A DNA stretch of 64,000 nt from Streptomyces halobius (GTDB lineage Bacteria; Actinomycetota; Actinomycetes; Streptomycetales; Streptomycetaceae). This document shows, piece after piece, positions 52,091 through 60,694 of this stretch. The DNA lies in NCBI RefSeq assembly GCF_023277745.1, contig NZ_CP086322.1, positions 2,790,001 through 2,854,000 on the forward strand, given 5' to 3'. The position numbers and the translations under genes were made by a program. The stretch's first letter is position 1. The number at the start of each line of letters is the position of its first letter. A model generated the notes under the pieces. That model had not been told where the DNA came from. It did no database searches and saw only the letters and a program-made list of their open reading frames with translations.

Positions 52091-52225
52091 CGCCTACCGG
52101 GTTAGCTGACGGGTTCGGAGCAGGAAGGTCTCCTACGGACTCCTCCGGAGAGAGGTCCGATTCACCCCAGGGGATATGTGGGTCCCCGGCTCCCCTGGCT
52201 CGCGCCGTACGGGGACTCGGCGATG
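52091..52225 (-). ncRNA. ydaO/yuaA c-di-AMP riboswitch
   Basis: Read on the minus strand, the segment ends with CCCGTCAGCTAACCCGGTAG and GCG (52113-52091). This is the highly conserved 3' core of the ydaO aptamer. GGGGTGAATCGG (about 52170-52159) and stem sequences lie upstream. It ends 28 bases before the M23 peptidase start. In actinobacteria this riboswitch controls resuscitation-promoting and cell-wall hydrolase genes and turns them off on ligand binding. The 5' boundary is approximate. Confidence 0.92.
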
Positions 52226-52375
52226 ACTGTCCGGTGCCGCGGTTGCGGCGTACTGCTGGCGAACAGCCGGACCGACGCTAAACGGGACAACTTTCAATCG
52301 GCAAACAGAACCGCACCTTTGTGCCATACGCCACACGGTCACGAAGCAACCGGCCGCAATAATCCGGACATACGG

Positions 52376-52409
52376 GAGATCCCGTGGCGCGTGCACGCCA
52401 CGGGATCTC
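52376..52409 (-). terminator. Terminator of the M16 peptidase operon
   Basis: GAGATCCCGTGGCG pairs perfectly with CGCCACGGGATCTC around a 6-base loop. It lies about 140 bp beyond the minus-strand M16 gene and before the riboswitch transcript region. Confidence 0.8.
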
Positions 52410-52549
52410 ATTTGTCGCGATATGACCAGTGGTCACCGGCTCCGCCGGATCGCTGCCCTGCCGCTCTCCTGCACGTCCCGGCCGGTCCCCTGCCCCTTCC
52501 CGCCGGTCTCCTGCCGGCTTCCCGGTCAGGTCCGTGCCACCACGGCGGA

Positions 52550-53959
52550 TCAGCCGCTGACGACCGTCACCTCGCCGATGCCCAGCTCCCGGGCGGGCCC
52601 GGCGATCTGCGCCGCGTCGCCCACCAGCACCGTCACCAGGCGGTCCACGGGGAACGCGTTCACCGCCGCCGCCGTCGCCTCGACGGTGCCCGTCTCCGCC
52701 AGCCGGAGGTACAGCTGCGCCTGGAAGTCGTCGGGAAGATGCTGCTCCACCTGGTCGGCAAGGGTCCCCGCGACGGCCGCGGCGGTCTCGTACTTCAGCG
52801 GCGCGACCCCGACGAGGTTCTGCACGGCGACATCCCGCTCGGCGTCCGTGAGGCCCTCGTCCGCCAGGGTGCGCAGCACCTGCCACAGGTCCTGCAGCGC
52901 CGGCCCCGTGGAGCCGGTGTCCACCGAGCCGCTGATGGCCAGCATCGCGGCACCGCCGCCGGCCGCGTCGGACCGCAGCACCTGGCCGAAAGCGCGCACC
53001 CCGTAGGTGTAGCCCTTCTCCTCGCGCAGCACCCGGTCCAGCCGGGAGGTGAGGGTGCCGCCCAGGCAGTACGTGCCGAGGACCTGCGCGGGCCAGACAC
53101 GGTCGTGCCGGTCGGCGCCGATACGGCCGATGAGCAGCTGCGTCTGGACGGCCCCGGGACGGTCCACGATCACCACGCGGCCGGTGTCGTCGGCGGTGAT
53201 CGGCGACGCCTTCAGCGGCTCGGCGGTGGAACCGGTCCAGGCGCCCAGGGTGTCGGTGAGCGCCGCGTCCAGGTCGACGCCGGCGAAGTCACCGACGATG
53301 ACGGCGGTGGCCGTGGCGGGCCGTACATGGGCGTCGTAGAAGGCGCGGACGGCCGCCGCGTCGATCCGCGCGACGGTCTCCTCGGTGCCCTGACGGGGCC
53401 GCGAAATCCGGGAGGCGGCCGGGAACAGCTCCTTGGACAGGGCCATCGCGGCGCGCCGGGCCGGGTTGGCGAGCTCGTGCGGGATCTCGTCGAGCCGGTT
53501 GCGTACGAGCCGCTCGACCTCGCTCTCCGGGAAGGCGGGGGCCCGCAGGGCGTCGGCGAGCAGGCCGAGCGCGCGCGGCAGCCGGGAGGCCGGGACTTCG
53601 AGGGAGACCCGTACTCCGGGATGGTCGGCGTGCGCGTCCAGGGTGGCGCCACAGCGCTCCAGCTCGGCGGCGAACTCCTCGGCGGTGTGCTTGTCGGTGC
53701 CCTCGGACAGGGCACGCGCCATGATCGTGGCCACGCCGTCCAGGCCCTCGGGCTCGGCCTCCAGAGGAGCGACGAGATTGATCTCGACGGCGACGACCTG
53801 CTGGCCGGGACGGTGACTGGTCAGCAGCGTCAGCCCGTTGGCGAGCTGACCGCGCTCGGGCGCCGGGAAGGCCCACGGCTTGGGCGCGCCGCCCCGGGGC
53901 TGCGGGTGGAAGACCATAGTGCTCTCGACGGGGCCTGCGCTGGCAACGGCGTCGCTCAC
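52550..53959 (-). CDS. M16-family peptidase-like subunit, inactive type
   Basis: This 469-aa protein has the M16 fold (LANGLTLLTSHRPGQQVVAV, VLGTYCLGGTLTSRLDRVLR and EEKGYTYGVRAF) but lacks the zinc-binding HxxEH. It therefore corresponds to the non-catalytic partner of a two-protein M16B peptidase. The GTG at 53959 overlaps the stop of the catalytic partner (GTGA). Confidence 0.9.
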   Translation of the reverse strand: MSDAVASAGPVESTMVFHPQPRGGAPKPWAFPAPERGQLANGLTLLTSHRPGQQVVAVEINLVAPLEAEPEGLDGVATIMARALSEGTDKHTAEEFAAELERCGATLDAHADHPGVRVSLEVPASRLPRALGLLADALRAPAFPESEVERLVRNRLDEIPHELANPARRAAMALSKELFPAASRISRPRQGTEETVARIDAAAVRAFYDAHVRPATATAVIVGDFAGVDLDAALTDTLGAWTGSTAEPLKASPITADDTGRVVIVDRPGAVQTQLLIGRIGADRHDRVWPAQVLGTYCLGGTLTSRLDRVLREEKGYTYGVRAFGQVLRSDAAGGGAAMLAISGSVDTGSTGPALQDLWQVLRTLADEGLTDAERDVAVQNLVGVAPLKYETAAAVAGTLADQVEQHLPDDFQAQLYLRLAETGTVEATAAAVNAFPVDRLVTVLVGDAAQIAGPARELGIGEVTVVSG

Positions 53960-55323
53960 TGGGCCGCCTCCTCTTCCTCGGTCTCGGCAGCGGTGTCGGT
54001 GGGCTCAGTCGGTTCGGTGGGCTCGGTGGGCTCGTAGACGAGCACCGCTCGGTTGTCGGGGCGCAGCCGGGCCTTGGCGACCGCCTGCACCTCCTGCGGG
54101 GTGATCTCCAGTACGCGCTGGACGGCGGTCAGCGCGAGCTGCGGGTCGCCGAACAGGACGGCGAACCGGCACAGTTCGTCGGCGCGGCCGCTGACCGTCG
54201 CGAGGCGGTCCAGCCACTCGCGCTCCAACTGGGCCTGCGCGCGCTCCATCTCCTCCGGGGTCGGCCCCTCGGCGGCGAAGCGGGCCAGCTCCTCGTCGAC
54301 CGCGCGCTCGATGTCCGGGACCTCCACGCCGCCGGACGTCTTCACGTCGAGCCAGCCCAGCGAGGGCGCCCCGGCCAGCCGCAGCAGACCGAAACCGGCC
54401 GCGACGGCGGTGCGGTCGCGGCGTACCAGGCGGTTGTAGAGGCGGGAGGACTCGCCGCCCCCCAGGACGGTGAGGGCGAGGTCCGCGGCGTCCGCCTCAC
54501 GGGTGCCGTCGTGCGGCAGCCGGTAGGCCGCCATCAGGGCGCGGGAGGGGACCTCCTCCTCGACGATCTCGCGCAGCTCGCCGCCGATGACGTCGGGCAG
54601 CGTGCCGTCCCGCGGCGGCTGCTTGCCGTCGTGCGACGGGATGGAGCCGAAGTACTTCTCCACCCAGGTGAGCGTTTGCTCCAGGTCGATGTCACCGACG
54701 ATCGACAGGACGGCGTTGTTGGGCGCGTAGTACGTACGGAAGAAGGCCCGCGCGTCCTCCAGGGAGGCGGCGTCCAGATCGGCCATCGACCCGATGGGCG
54801 TGTGGTGGTACGGGTGGCCCTCCGGGTACGCCATGGCCGTGAGCTTCTCGAAGGCCGTGCCGTACGGGACGTTGTCGTAGCGCTGGCGGCGCTCGTTCTT
54901 GACGACGTCACGCTGGTTTTCCAGGGACTCCTCGTCGAGCGCGGTGAGCAGCGAGCCCATCCGGTCCGCCTCCAGCCAGAGCGCGAGCTCCAGCTCATGG
55001 GCGGGCATGGTCTCGAAGTAGTTGGTGCGTTCGAAGCTCGTGGTGCCGTTCAGCGACCCGCCGGCACCCTGGACGAGCTCGAAGTGGCCGTTGCCCTTCA
55101 CCTGTGCGGACCCCTGGAACATCAAGTGCTCGAAGAGGTGAGCCAGGCCCGTACGACCCTTGACTTCATGGCGTGAGCCGACGTCGTACCACAGGCACAC
55201 CGCCGCGACCGGCGTCAGGTGGTCCTCGGAGAGCACCACGCGCAGGCCGTTGGCCAGCCGATGCTCGGTTGCTGTCAGGCCGCCGGAGCCGGCTTGTTCT
55301 GTGGCCGTGTGACCCATGGGCAT
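53956..55323 (-). CDS. M16-family zinc metallopeptidase, catalytic subunit
   Basis: This 455-aa protein contains the inverted zinc motif HLFEHLMF and the distal Glu in the ENQRDVVKNERRQRYDN region. It should form a heterodimer with the downstream partner and degrade small peptides or process proteins. The C terminus has a Glu-Pro-Thr triplet repeat (EPTEPTEPTEPTDTA) from a 9-bp DNA repeat. The ATG at 55323 has AAGGGA eight bases upstream. Confidence 0.93.
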   Translation of the reverse strand: MPMGHTATEQAGSGGLTATEHRLANGLRVVLSEDHLTPVAAVCLWYDVGSRHEVKGRTGLAHLFEHLMFQGSAQVKGNGHFELVQGAGGSLNGTTSFERTNYFETMPAHELELALWLEADRMGSLLTALDEESLENQRDVVKNERRQRYDNVPYGTAFEKLTAMAYPEGHPYHHTPIGSMADLDAASLEDARAFFRTYYAPNNAVLSIVGDIDLEQTLTWVEKYFGSIPSHDGKQPPRDGTLPDVIGGELREIVEEEVPSRALMAAYRLPHDGTREADAADLALTVLGGGESSRLYNRLVRRDRTAVAAGFGLLRLAGAPSLGWLDVKTSGGVEVPDIERAVDEELARFAAEGPTPEEMERAQAQLEREWLDRLATVSGRADELCRFAVLFGDPQLALTAVQRVLEITPQEVQAVAKARLRPDNRAVLVYEPTEPTEPTEPTDTAAETEEEEAAQ

Positions 55324-55596
55324 GTACGTCCCTTCGATCCGCTTGCGAGGAAGTTCTGTCACTGTATGCAAGCGCGTCGGCATCTGGCGAAGTTACGGTC
55401 CGAGCAGCCCCGTACGGGGGTCGTGTGCCGTTCCCCGGAGAGCCGAAAGGGGAGTCGCGGTCGGCATTGTCAGTGGGGCGGTCCACAATGGTCCGCGTCA
55501 GACTCAGGCAGAGTCGGCGGCCGGTCCGACAGCCGACCGCCCGACAGCGTTGATCCAACATCGGCAGTAGACGCAGCAGAAGGAGCCGCAGCCGCG

Positions 55597-58041
55597 ATGG
55601 CCCGCCGCAGCACGAAGACCCCGCCGGACGACTTCGAGGAGAAGATCCTCGACATCGACGTCGTCGACGAGATGCAGGGTTCCTTCCTTGAGTACGCGTA
55701 TTCGGTCATCTACTCCCGCGCCCTGCCGGACGCCCGCGACGGCCTCAAGCCCGTTCAGCGCCGCATCCTGTACCAGATGAACGAAATGGGGCTGCGCCCC
55801 GACCGCGGGTATGTGAAGTGCGCCCGCGTCGTCGGCGAGGTCATGGGCAAGCTCCACCCGCACGGCGACGCGTCCATCTACGACGCGATGGTGCGGATGG
55901 CGCAGCCGTTCTCGATGCGGCTGCCGCTGGTCGACGGGCACGGCAACTTCGGCTCGCTGGGCAATGACGACCCGCCCGCCGCGATGCGGTACACCGAGAG
56001 CCGGATGGCGTCGGCGACGTCCCTGATGACGGAGTCCATCGAGGAGGACACCGTCGACTTCGCACCGAACTACGACGGCCAGGAGCAGGAGCCGGTGGCC
56101 CTCCCGGCCGCGTACCCGAATCTCCTCGTCAACGGCTCGTCCGGCATCGCGGTCGGTATGGCGACAAATATGCCGCCGCACAACCTCGGTGAGGTCATCG
56201 CCGCGGCCCGCCATCTGATCCGGTATCCGAACGCCGATCTCGATGCCCTGATGCGCTTCGTGCCCGGGCCCGATCTGCCGACCGGTGGCCGGATCGTGGG
56301 CCTGAGCGGCGTACGGGACGCGTACGAGAAGGGCCGCGGCACGTTCAAGATCCGCGCGACGGCCACGGTGGAGAACGTCACGGCCCGCCGCAAGGGACTG
56401 GTCGTCACCGAACTCCCCTTCACCGTCGGCCCCGAGAAGGTCATCTCCAAGATCAAGGACCTGGTGGGCGCGAAGAGGCTCCAGGGGATCGCCGACGTCA
56501 AGGACCTCACCGACCGCGAGCACGGCCTGCGACTGGTGATCGAGGTCAAGAACGGCTTCAATCCCGAGGCCGTGCTGGAGCAGCTCTACAAGCTCACACC
56601 GATGGAGGAGTCCTTCGGCATCAACAACGTCGCACTGGTGGACGGCCAGCCGCTGACACTGGGCCTCAAGGAGCTGCTGGAGGTCTATGTCGACCACCGC
56701 TTCGAGGTGGTACGCCGGCGCAGCGAGTTCCGGCGCGGCAAGCGGCGCGACCGTCTCCACTTGGTGGAGGGACTGCTGACCGCCCTGGTCGACATCGACG
56801 AGGTGATCCGGCTGATCCGCTCCAGTGAGAACAGCGCGCAGGCCAAGGAACGGCTGATCGAGCGCTTCGCGCTGAGCGACGTCCAGACGCAGTACATCCT
56901 CGACACCCCGCTGCGCCGGCTGACCAAGTTCGACCGCATCGAGCTGGAGTCGGAGCGCGACCGGCTGCAGTCCGAGATCGAGCAGCTGACCCGGATTCTG
57001 GAGTCCGACGCGGAGCTGCGCAAGCTCGTCTCCGGCGAGCTGGCCGCGGTCGCCAAGAAGTACGGCACGGACCGGCGCACCGTCCTGCTGGAGTCGGCGG
57101 GCACCGCGGTCGGCGCGGTGCCGCTGGAGGTCGCCGACGACCCGTGCCGGGTGCTGCTGTCCTCCACGGGCCTGCTGGCGCGCACGGTCACCGGCGAGGT
57201 GCCCTTCGACGCCCACGCCAAGCGTGCCAAGCACGACGTGATCGTCTCGGCGGTGCCGGCGACGACCCGGGGTGAGGTCGGCGCGGTGACGTCCATGGGG
57301 CGGCTGCTGCGGCTCTCGGTGATCGATCTGCCGCAGCTCCCGGACACCGCGGCGGCACCGAACCTCTCCGGAGGCGGGCAGATCTCCGAGTTCCTGACGC
57401 TCCAGGACGACGAGCGGCTGATCTGTCTGACGACCCTGGACGAGTCCTCGCCGGGCCTGGCGCTCGGCACGGAGCACGGCGTCGTCAAGCGGGTGGTGCC
57501 CGACTACCCGTCCCACAAGGAAGAGTTGGAGGTCATCACCCTCAAGGAGGGCGACCGCATCGTGGGCGCGGCCGAGCTGCGCACCGGTGAGGAGGATCTG
57601 GTCTTCATCACGGACGAGGCGCAGCTGCTGCGCTATCAGGCGTCGCAGGTGCGGCCCCAGGGCCGGCCGGCGGGCGGCGTGGCGGGCATCAAGCTGGGCG
57701 AAAGCGCGAAGGTGATCGCCTTCGCCGCGGTCGATCCGGCCTCGGACGCCATGGTGTTCACGGTCGCCGGCTCGCACGGCACGCTCGACGACTCGGCGGT
57801 GACGGCCAAGCTCACACCGTTCGACCAGTATCCGCGCAAGGGCCGGGCGACGGGCGGCGTGCGCTGCCAGCGGTTCCTGAAGGGCGAGGACTGTCTGGCC
57901 CTGGCGTGGGCCGGGCCGGCACCGGTGCGGGCGGCGGACGCCAAGGGCGCTCCCGTGCCGCTGCCGGAGCCCGATCCGCGGCGGGACGGCTCGGGGGTAC
58001 CGCTGCTGAAGCCGGTAGCGGCGCTGGCGGGGCCGGTGTAG
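55597..58041 (+). CDS. parC: DNA topoisomerase IV subunit A (GyrA/ParC family)
   Basis: This 814-aa type IIA topoisomerase subunit has the winged-helix/tower part with LPDARDGLKPVQRRILYQMN, the strand-transfer Tyr at about residue 132 (AAMRYTESRM), and a C-terminal beta-pinwheel (KGRATGGVRCQ). No canonical GyrA box is seen, and in Streptomyces this chromosomal neighbourhood carries the second GyrA paralogue, ParC. It decatenates chromosomes with ParE, which is not in the window. The ATG at 55597 follows AAGGAG. A longer upstream frame is rejected. Confidence 0.9.
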   Translation: MARRSTKTPPDDFEEKILDIDVVDEMQGSFLEYAYSVIYSRALPDARDGLKPVQRRILYQMNEMGLRPDRGYVKCARVVGEVMGKLHPHGDASIYDAMVRMAQPFSMRLPLVDGHGNFGSLGNDDPPAAMRYTESRMASATSLMTESIEEDTVDFAPNYDGQEQEPVALPAAYPNLLVNGSSGIAVGMATNMPPHNLGEVIAAARHLIRYPNADLDALMRFVPGPDLPTGGRIVGLSGVRDAYEKGRGTFKIRATATVENVTARRKGLVVTELPFTVGPEKVISKIKDLVGAKRLQGIADVKDLTDREHGLRLVIEVKNGFNPEAVLEQLYKLTPMEESFGINNVALVDGQPLTLGLKELLEVYVDHRFEVVRRRSEFRRGKRRDRLHLVEGLLTALVDIDEVIRLIRSSENSAQAKERLIERFALSDVQTQYILDTPLRRLTKFDRIELESERDRLQSEIEQLTRILESDAELRKLVSGELAAVAKKYGTDRRTVLLESAGTAVGAVPLEVADDPCRVLLSSTGLLARTVTGEVPFDAHAKRAKHDVIVSAVPATTRGEVGAVTSMGRLLRLSVIDLPQLPDTAAAPNLSGGGQISEFLTLQDDERLICLTTLDESSPGLALGTEHGVVKRVVPDYPSHKEELEVITLKEGDRIVGAAELRTGEEDLVFITDEAQLLRYQASQVRPQGRPAGGVAGIKLGESAKVIAFAAVDPASDAMVFTVAGSHGTLDDSAVTAKLTPFDQYPRKGRATGGVRCQRFLKGEDCLALAWAGPAPVRAADAKGAPVPLPEPDPRRDGSGVPLLKPVAALAGPV

Positions 58042-58064
58042 CGGGTCCGTAGCCCCTGTGCACG

Positions 58065-58107
58065 AGGGCTGGGCCCGGTCGGCGTGATGTCGGCCGGGCC
58101 CAGCCCT
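58065..58107. terminator. Bidirectional terminator
   Basis: AGGGCTGGGCCCGG pairs with CCGGGCCCAGCCCT (58094-58107), separating parC (plus) from the CobW-type gene (minus). Confidence 0.82.
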
Positions 58108-58119
58108 CCTCGCTCTTCC

Positions 58120-59280
58120 TCACGCCTCCCGGGAGGGCACATACCGCAGGACGCCCCACATGCTGTTCGCGTCAGCGGCCGTCGGCCCGGTCTCCCGGCA
58201 GTTCTCCAGCTCCTTGTGCAGGGCCGCCGCGTCGATGCCGCTGCCGATCATGACGAGTTGGGTGCACCTCTCCTCGCCCTTCGGCCATGGCGAGGGGTAG
58301 AAGCGCAGAAAGTCCCCGACCGCGTGCACCGTGAACTTCTGGCGGCTGTCGGGGACGTCGAAGTGGACGAAACCCTTGATGCGGTAGAGGCCGGCGGGGC
58401 GGCTGTCGAGGAAGTCCATGAGGCGGCGCGGGTGCATCGGCTCCCGGGACGTGAACTCCACGCTCTGGTAGGCGGCGTGGAGATGATCGGTGTGGCCGCA
58501 TCCGCCCGCGTGAGGGGTGTGATCCGCATGTCCCGGGTCGCCCGACTGCCCTGAGTGATCGCAGTCGTGGTCGAGGCTGCGGGGGCCTGCGGGGCCGTCG
58601 GCACCCTCTTCCCGGTTCGCGGTCGCCTCCCGCAACAGGTCCTCGAAGGACAGCTGCCGCACGGCCGCATCATCGTCCTCGCCCGGGCCACGGTCGAAGA
58701 ACAGCTCCGGGTCGATCCGCCCGTACGCCGTGCAGACCACGGGTCTGCCGGGCGCGAGATCCGCGAGTGTGTCCATGAGCTGCTTCCGTGCCGCGTCATC
58801 GATCCGGTCGGCCTTGTTGAGCACCACGAGATCCGCGATGCCGACGTGCCGGTCGAGTTCGGGATGCCGCTCACGGGTTGCATCGAACTCGGCGGCGTCG
58901 ATGACCTCGATCAGCCCGCCGTAGACGATCCGTTCGTTGTCGCTGGCGAGGATCATCCTGATGAGTTCCTGGGGCTCGGCCAGCCCACTGGCCTCGATGA
59001 CGATCACATCGATACGGGCCGCGGGACGCGCGAGCCGCTCCAGGTACTCGTCCAGTTCACTGGTGTCGACGGCGCAGCACAGACAGCCGTTGCCGAGCGA
59101 GACCATCGAGTCCACCTGTCCGGCGACGGTCATCGCATCGATCTCGATACTGCCGAAGTCATTGACGATCGCACCGATACGGGTGCCGTCGCCGGCGGCG
59201 AGCAGGTGGTTGAGGAGGGTGGTCTTGCCCGACCCGAGGAAGCCCGCGAGCACGACGACCGGGATCTGTTGCGGGGCCAA
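58120..59280 (-). CDS. CobW/COG0523-family metal-chaperone GTPase
   Basis: This 386-aa G3E GTPase has Walker A GFLGSGKTTLLN (13-24), the metal-binding GNGCLCCAV, IVIEASGLAEP (Walker B) and NKAD. A His/Cys/Asp-rich loop near residues 235-275 (HDCDHSGQSGDPGHADHTPH) suggests zinc binding. The C-terminal CobW_C domain is present. The TTG start at 59280 follows GGAGG. I saw no Zur-type box upstream, so it may be constitutive or serve another metal. Confidence 0.9.
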   Translation of the reverse strand: MAPQQIPVVVLAGFLGSGKTTLLNHLLAAGDGTRIGAIVNDFGSIEIDAMTVAGQVDSMVSLGNGCLCCAVDTSELDEYLERLARPAARIDVIVIEASGLAEPQELIRMILASDNERIVYGGLIEVIDAAEFDATRERHPELDRHVGIADLVVLNKADRIDDAARKQLMDTLADLAPGRPVVCTAYGRIDPELFFDRGPGEDDDAAVRQLSFEDLLREATANREEGADGPAGPRSLDHDCDHSGQSGDPGHADHTPHAGGCGHTDHLHAAYQSVEFTSREPMHPRRLMDFLDSRPAGLYRIKGFVHFDVPDSRQKFTVHAVGDFLRFYPSPWPKGEERCTQLVMIGSGIDAAALHKELENCRETGPTAADANSMWGVLRYVPSREA

Positions 59281-59413
59281 GAGGGCGCCTCCATGGTGCG
59301 GGTGGCGGGGCCGCGCGGACCGGCGGCAGACGAGCTGTCGATCGTAACGGACCGCCTACGGCAGGCTCGGCTCACCCTCCCGGACGGACCCTGTCAGCGG
59401 GACGCGACAGCGG

Positions 59414-60583
59414 TCAGCGGAGCGCGACGGCGGGCAGTGACTGCGGCGCGGGTGGGCCGACGTACCGGGCAGCCGGGCGGATGATCTTCGATTCCTCGGC
59501 CTGCTCCAGGATGTTGGCGCTCCAGCCCACGACGCGGGCCGCACAGAACGTGGGCGTGAACATCGCACGCGGCAGACCGCACAGCTCCATCACGACACCC
59601 GCGTAGAACTCGACGTTGGTGTGCAGCTCACGCCCCGGCTTGAGCTCGGCGAGCAGTGCCTCCACCCTCGCCTCCACCTGGACGGCGAGTTCCACGAGCG
59701 GGCCACCGAAGCCCTCGGCGATACCGCGCAGCATCCGGGAGCGCGGGTCCTCGGTGCGGTAGACGGGGTGCCCGAAACCCATGATCCGGTCGCCGCGCAG
59801 CACCCGCTCGCGGATCCAGTCGTCGATGCGATCCGGTGTGCCGATCGCGTCAAGCGTGTCCAGGGCGCGACTGGGTGCACCGCCGTGCAACGGCCCGGAG
59901 AGCGCGCCGACCGCGCCGACGAGACAGGCCGCGAGGTCGGCCCCAGTGGAGGTGATGACACGGGCGGTGAACGTCGAGGCATTGAAGCCATGATCGATCG
60001 TCAAGATCAGATATTCCTCGATCGCCCGTACACGCTCCGGCTCCGGCTCGTGACCGGTGAGCATGTAGAGGTAGTTGGCGGCATAGGACAGGTCGCTGCG
60101 CGGCTCCACCGGCGGCTCCCCCTGGCCGAGCCGATGGAGCGCGGTGAGCAGGGTCGGCACAGCGGCACATGCGGCGAGCGCGTCGGCGCGACGACGGTCG
60201 GCGTCCATGTCGTACAGCGGCCGGAACCCGGCGGACGCACCCAGCAGCGAGAGCGCGGTACGCAGCCCCGCGAGCGGTCCGGAGAGCGCGCCGGCGCGGG
60301 CGATGCCGGGCAATGCGTCGCGTACAGCGGCAGGCAGCTCGCGCAGGGCAGCGGTCTTCGCCGTGAAGGAGGCCAGCTGCGCCGCGTCCGGCAGCTCGCC
60401 GTGGAACATCAAGTACCAGGCATCCTCAAAGCTGCGAGCCGCAGCGAGCTCCACAGCCGAGTACTGCCGGTAGTGGTAGAAGCCCTCGCGGCCCCGTACG
60501 TCGCCCAGTTCGGTCTCGGTGACGATGACGCCCGCAAGCCCGCGAGGCGCCTCGATCGGCGCGTTCACCTCAGCGATCGGCAT
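59414..60583 (-). CDS. Citrate synthase family protein
   Basis: This 389-aa enzyme shows citrate-synthase landmarks: ILTIDHGFNASTFTARV (first catalytic His), GALSGPLHGGAPSRAL (second His) and MGFGHPVYRTEDPR, plus the catalytic Asp region near TNVEFYAGVV. It condenses acyl-CoA with oxaloacetate; 2-methylcitrate synthase activity is possible. The ATG at 60583 follows AAGGAG. It is divergent from an HTH-fused paralogue across 111 bp containing dyads. Confidence 0.92.
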   Translation of the reverse strand: MPIAEVNAPIEAPRGLAGVIVTETELGDVRGREGFYHYRQYSAVELAAARSFEDAWYLMFHGELPDAAQLASFTAKTAALRELPAAVRDALPGIARAGALSGPLAGLRTALSLLGASAGFRPLYDMDADRRRADALAACAAVPTLLTALHRLGQGEPPVEPRSDLSYAANYLYMLTGHEPEPERVRAIEEYLILTIDHGFNASTFTARVITSTGADLAACLVGAVGALSGPLHGGAPSRALDTLDAIGTPDRIDDWIRERVLRGDRIMGFGHPVYRTEDPRSRMLRGIAEGFGGPLVELAVQVEARVEALLAELKPGRELHTNVEFYAGVVMELCGLPRAMFTPTFCAARVVGWSANILEQAEESKIIRPAARYVGPPAPQSLPAVALR

Positions 60584-60632
60584 AACGAACTCCTTGTCTC
60601 TTCCCGCCAAATATTGATCCGACTGTCTACGC

Positions 60633-60666
60633 TTGACTCAACCCTTGTCAATGTTGATTGAATCAA
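60633..60666. promoter_or_regulatory. AT-rich dyads between divergent citrate synthase genes
   Basis: TTGACTCAA (60633-60641) and TTGATTGAATCAA (60654-60666) are perfect palindromes, with TTGTCAA between them. They sit in an AT-rich spot just upstream of the HTH-containing gene and could be its operator, controlling both divergent promoters. Confidence 0.55.
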
Positions 60667-60694
60667 TGCACATACGGCTGGATACGGTGGACCC

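Noticed and set aside
53996..54040. Tandem repeat as a mobile or CRISPR element
   Set aside because: It is a short in-frame 9-bp repeat encoding Glu-Pro-Thr at the C terminus of the M16 peptidase.
59281..59413. Zur box upstream of the CobW-type gene
   Set aside because: No AT-rich TGAAAATGATTTTCA-like palindrome is present.
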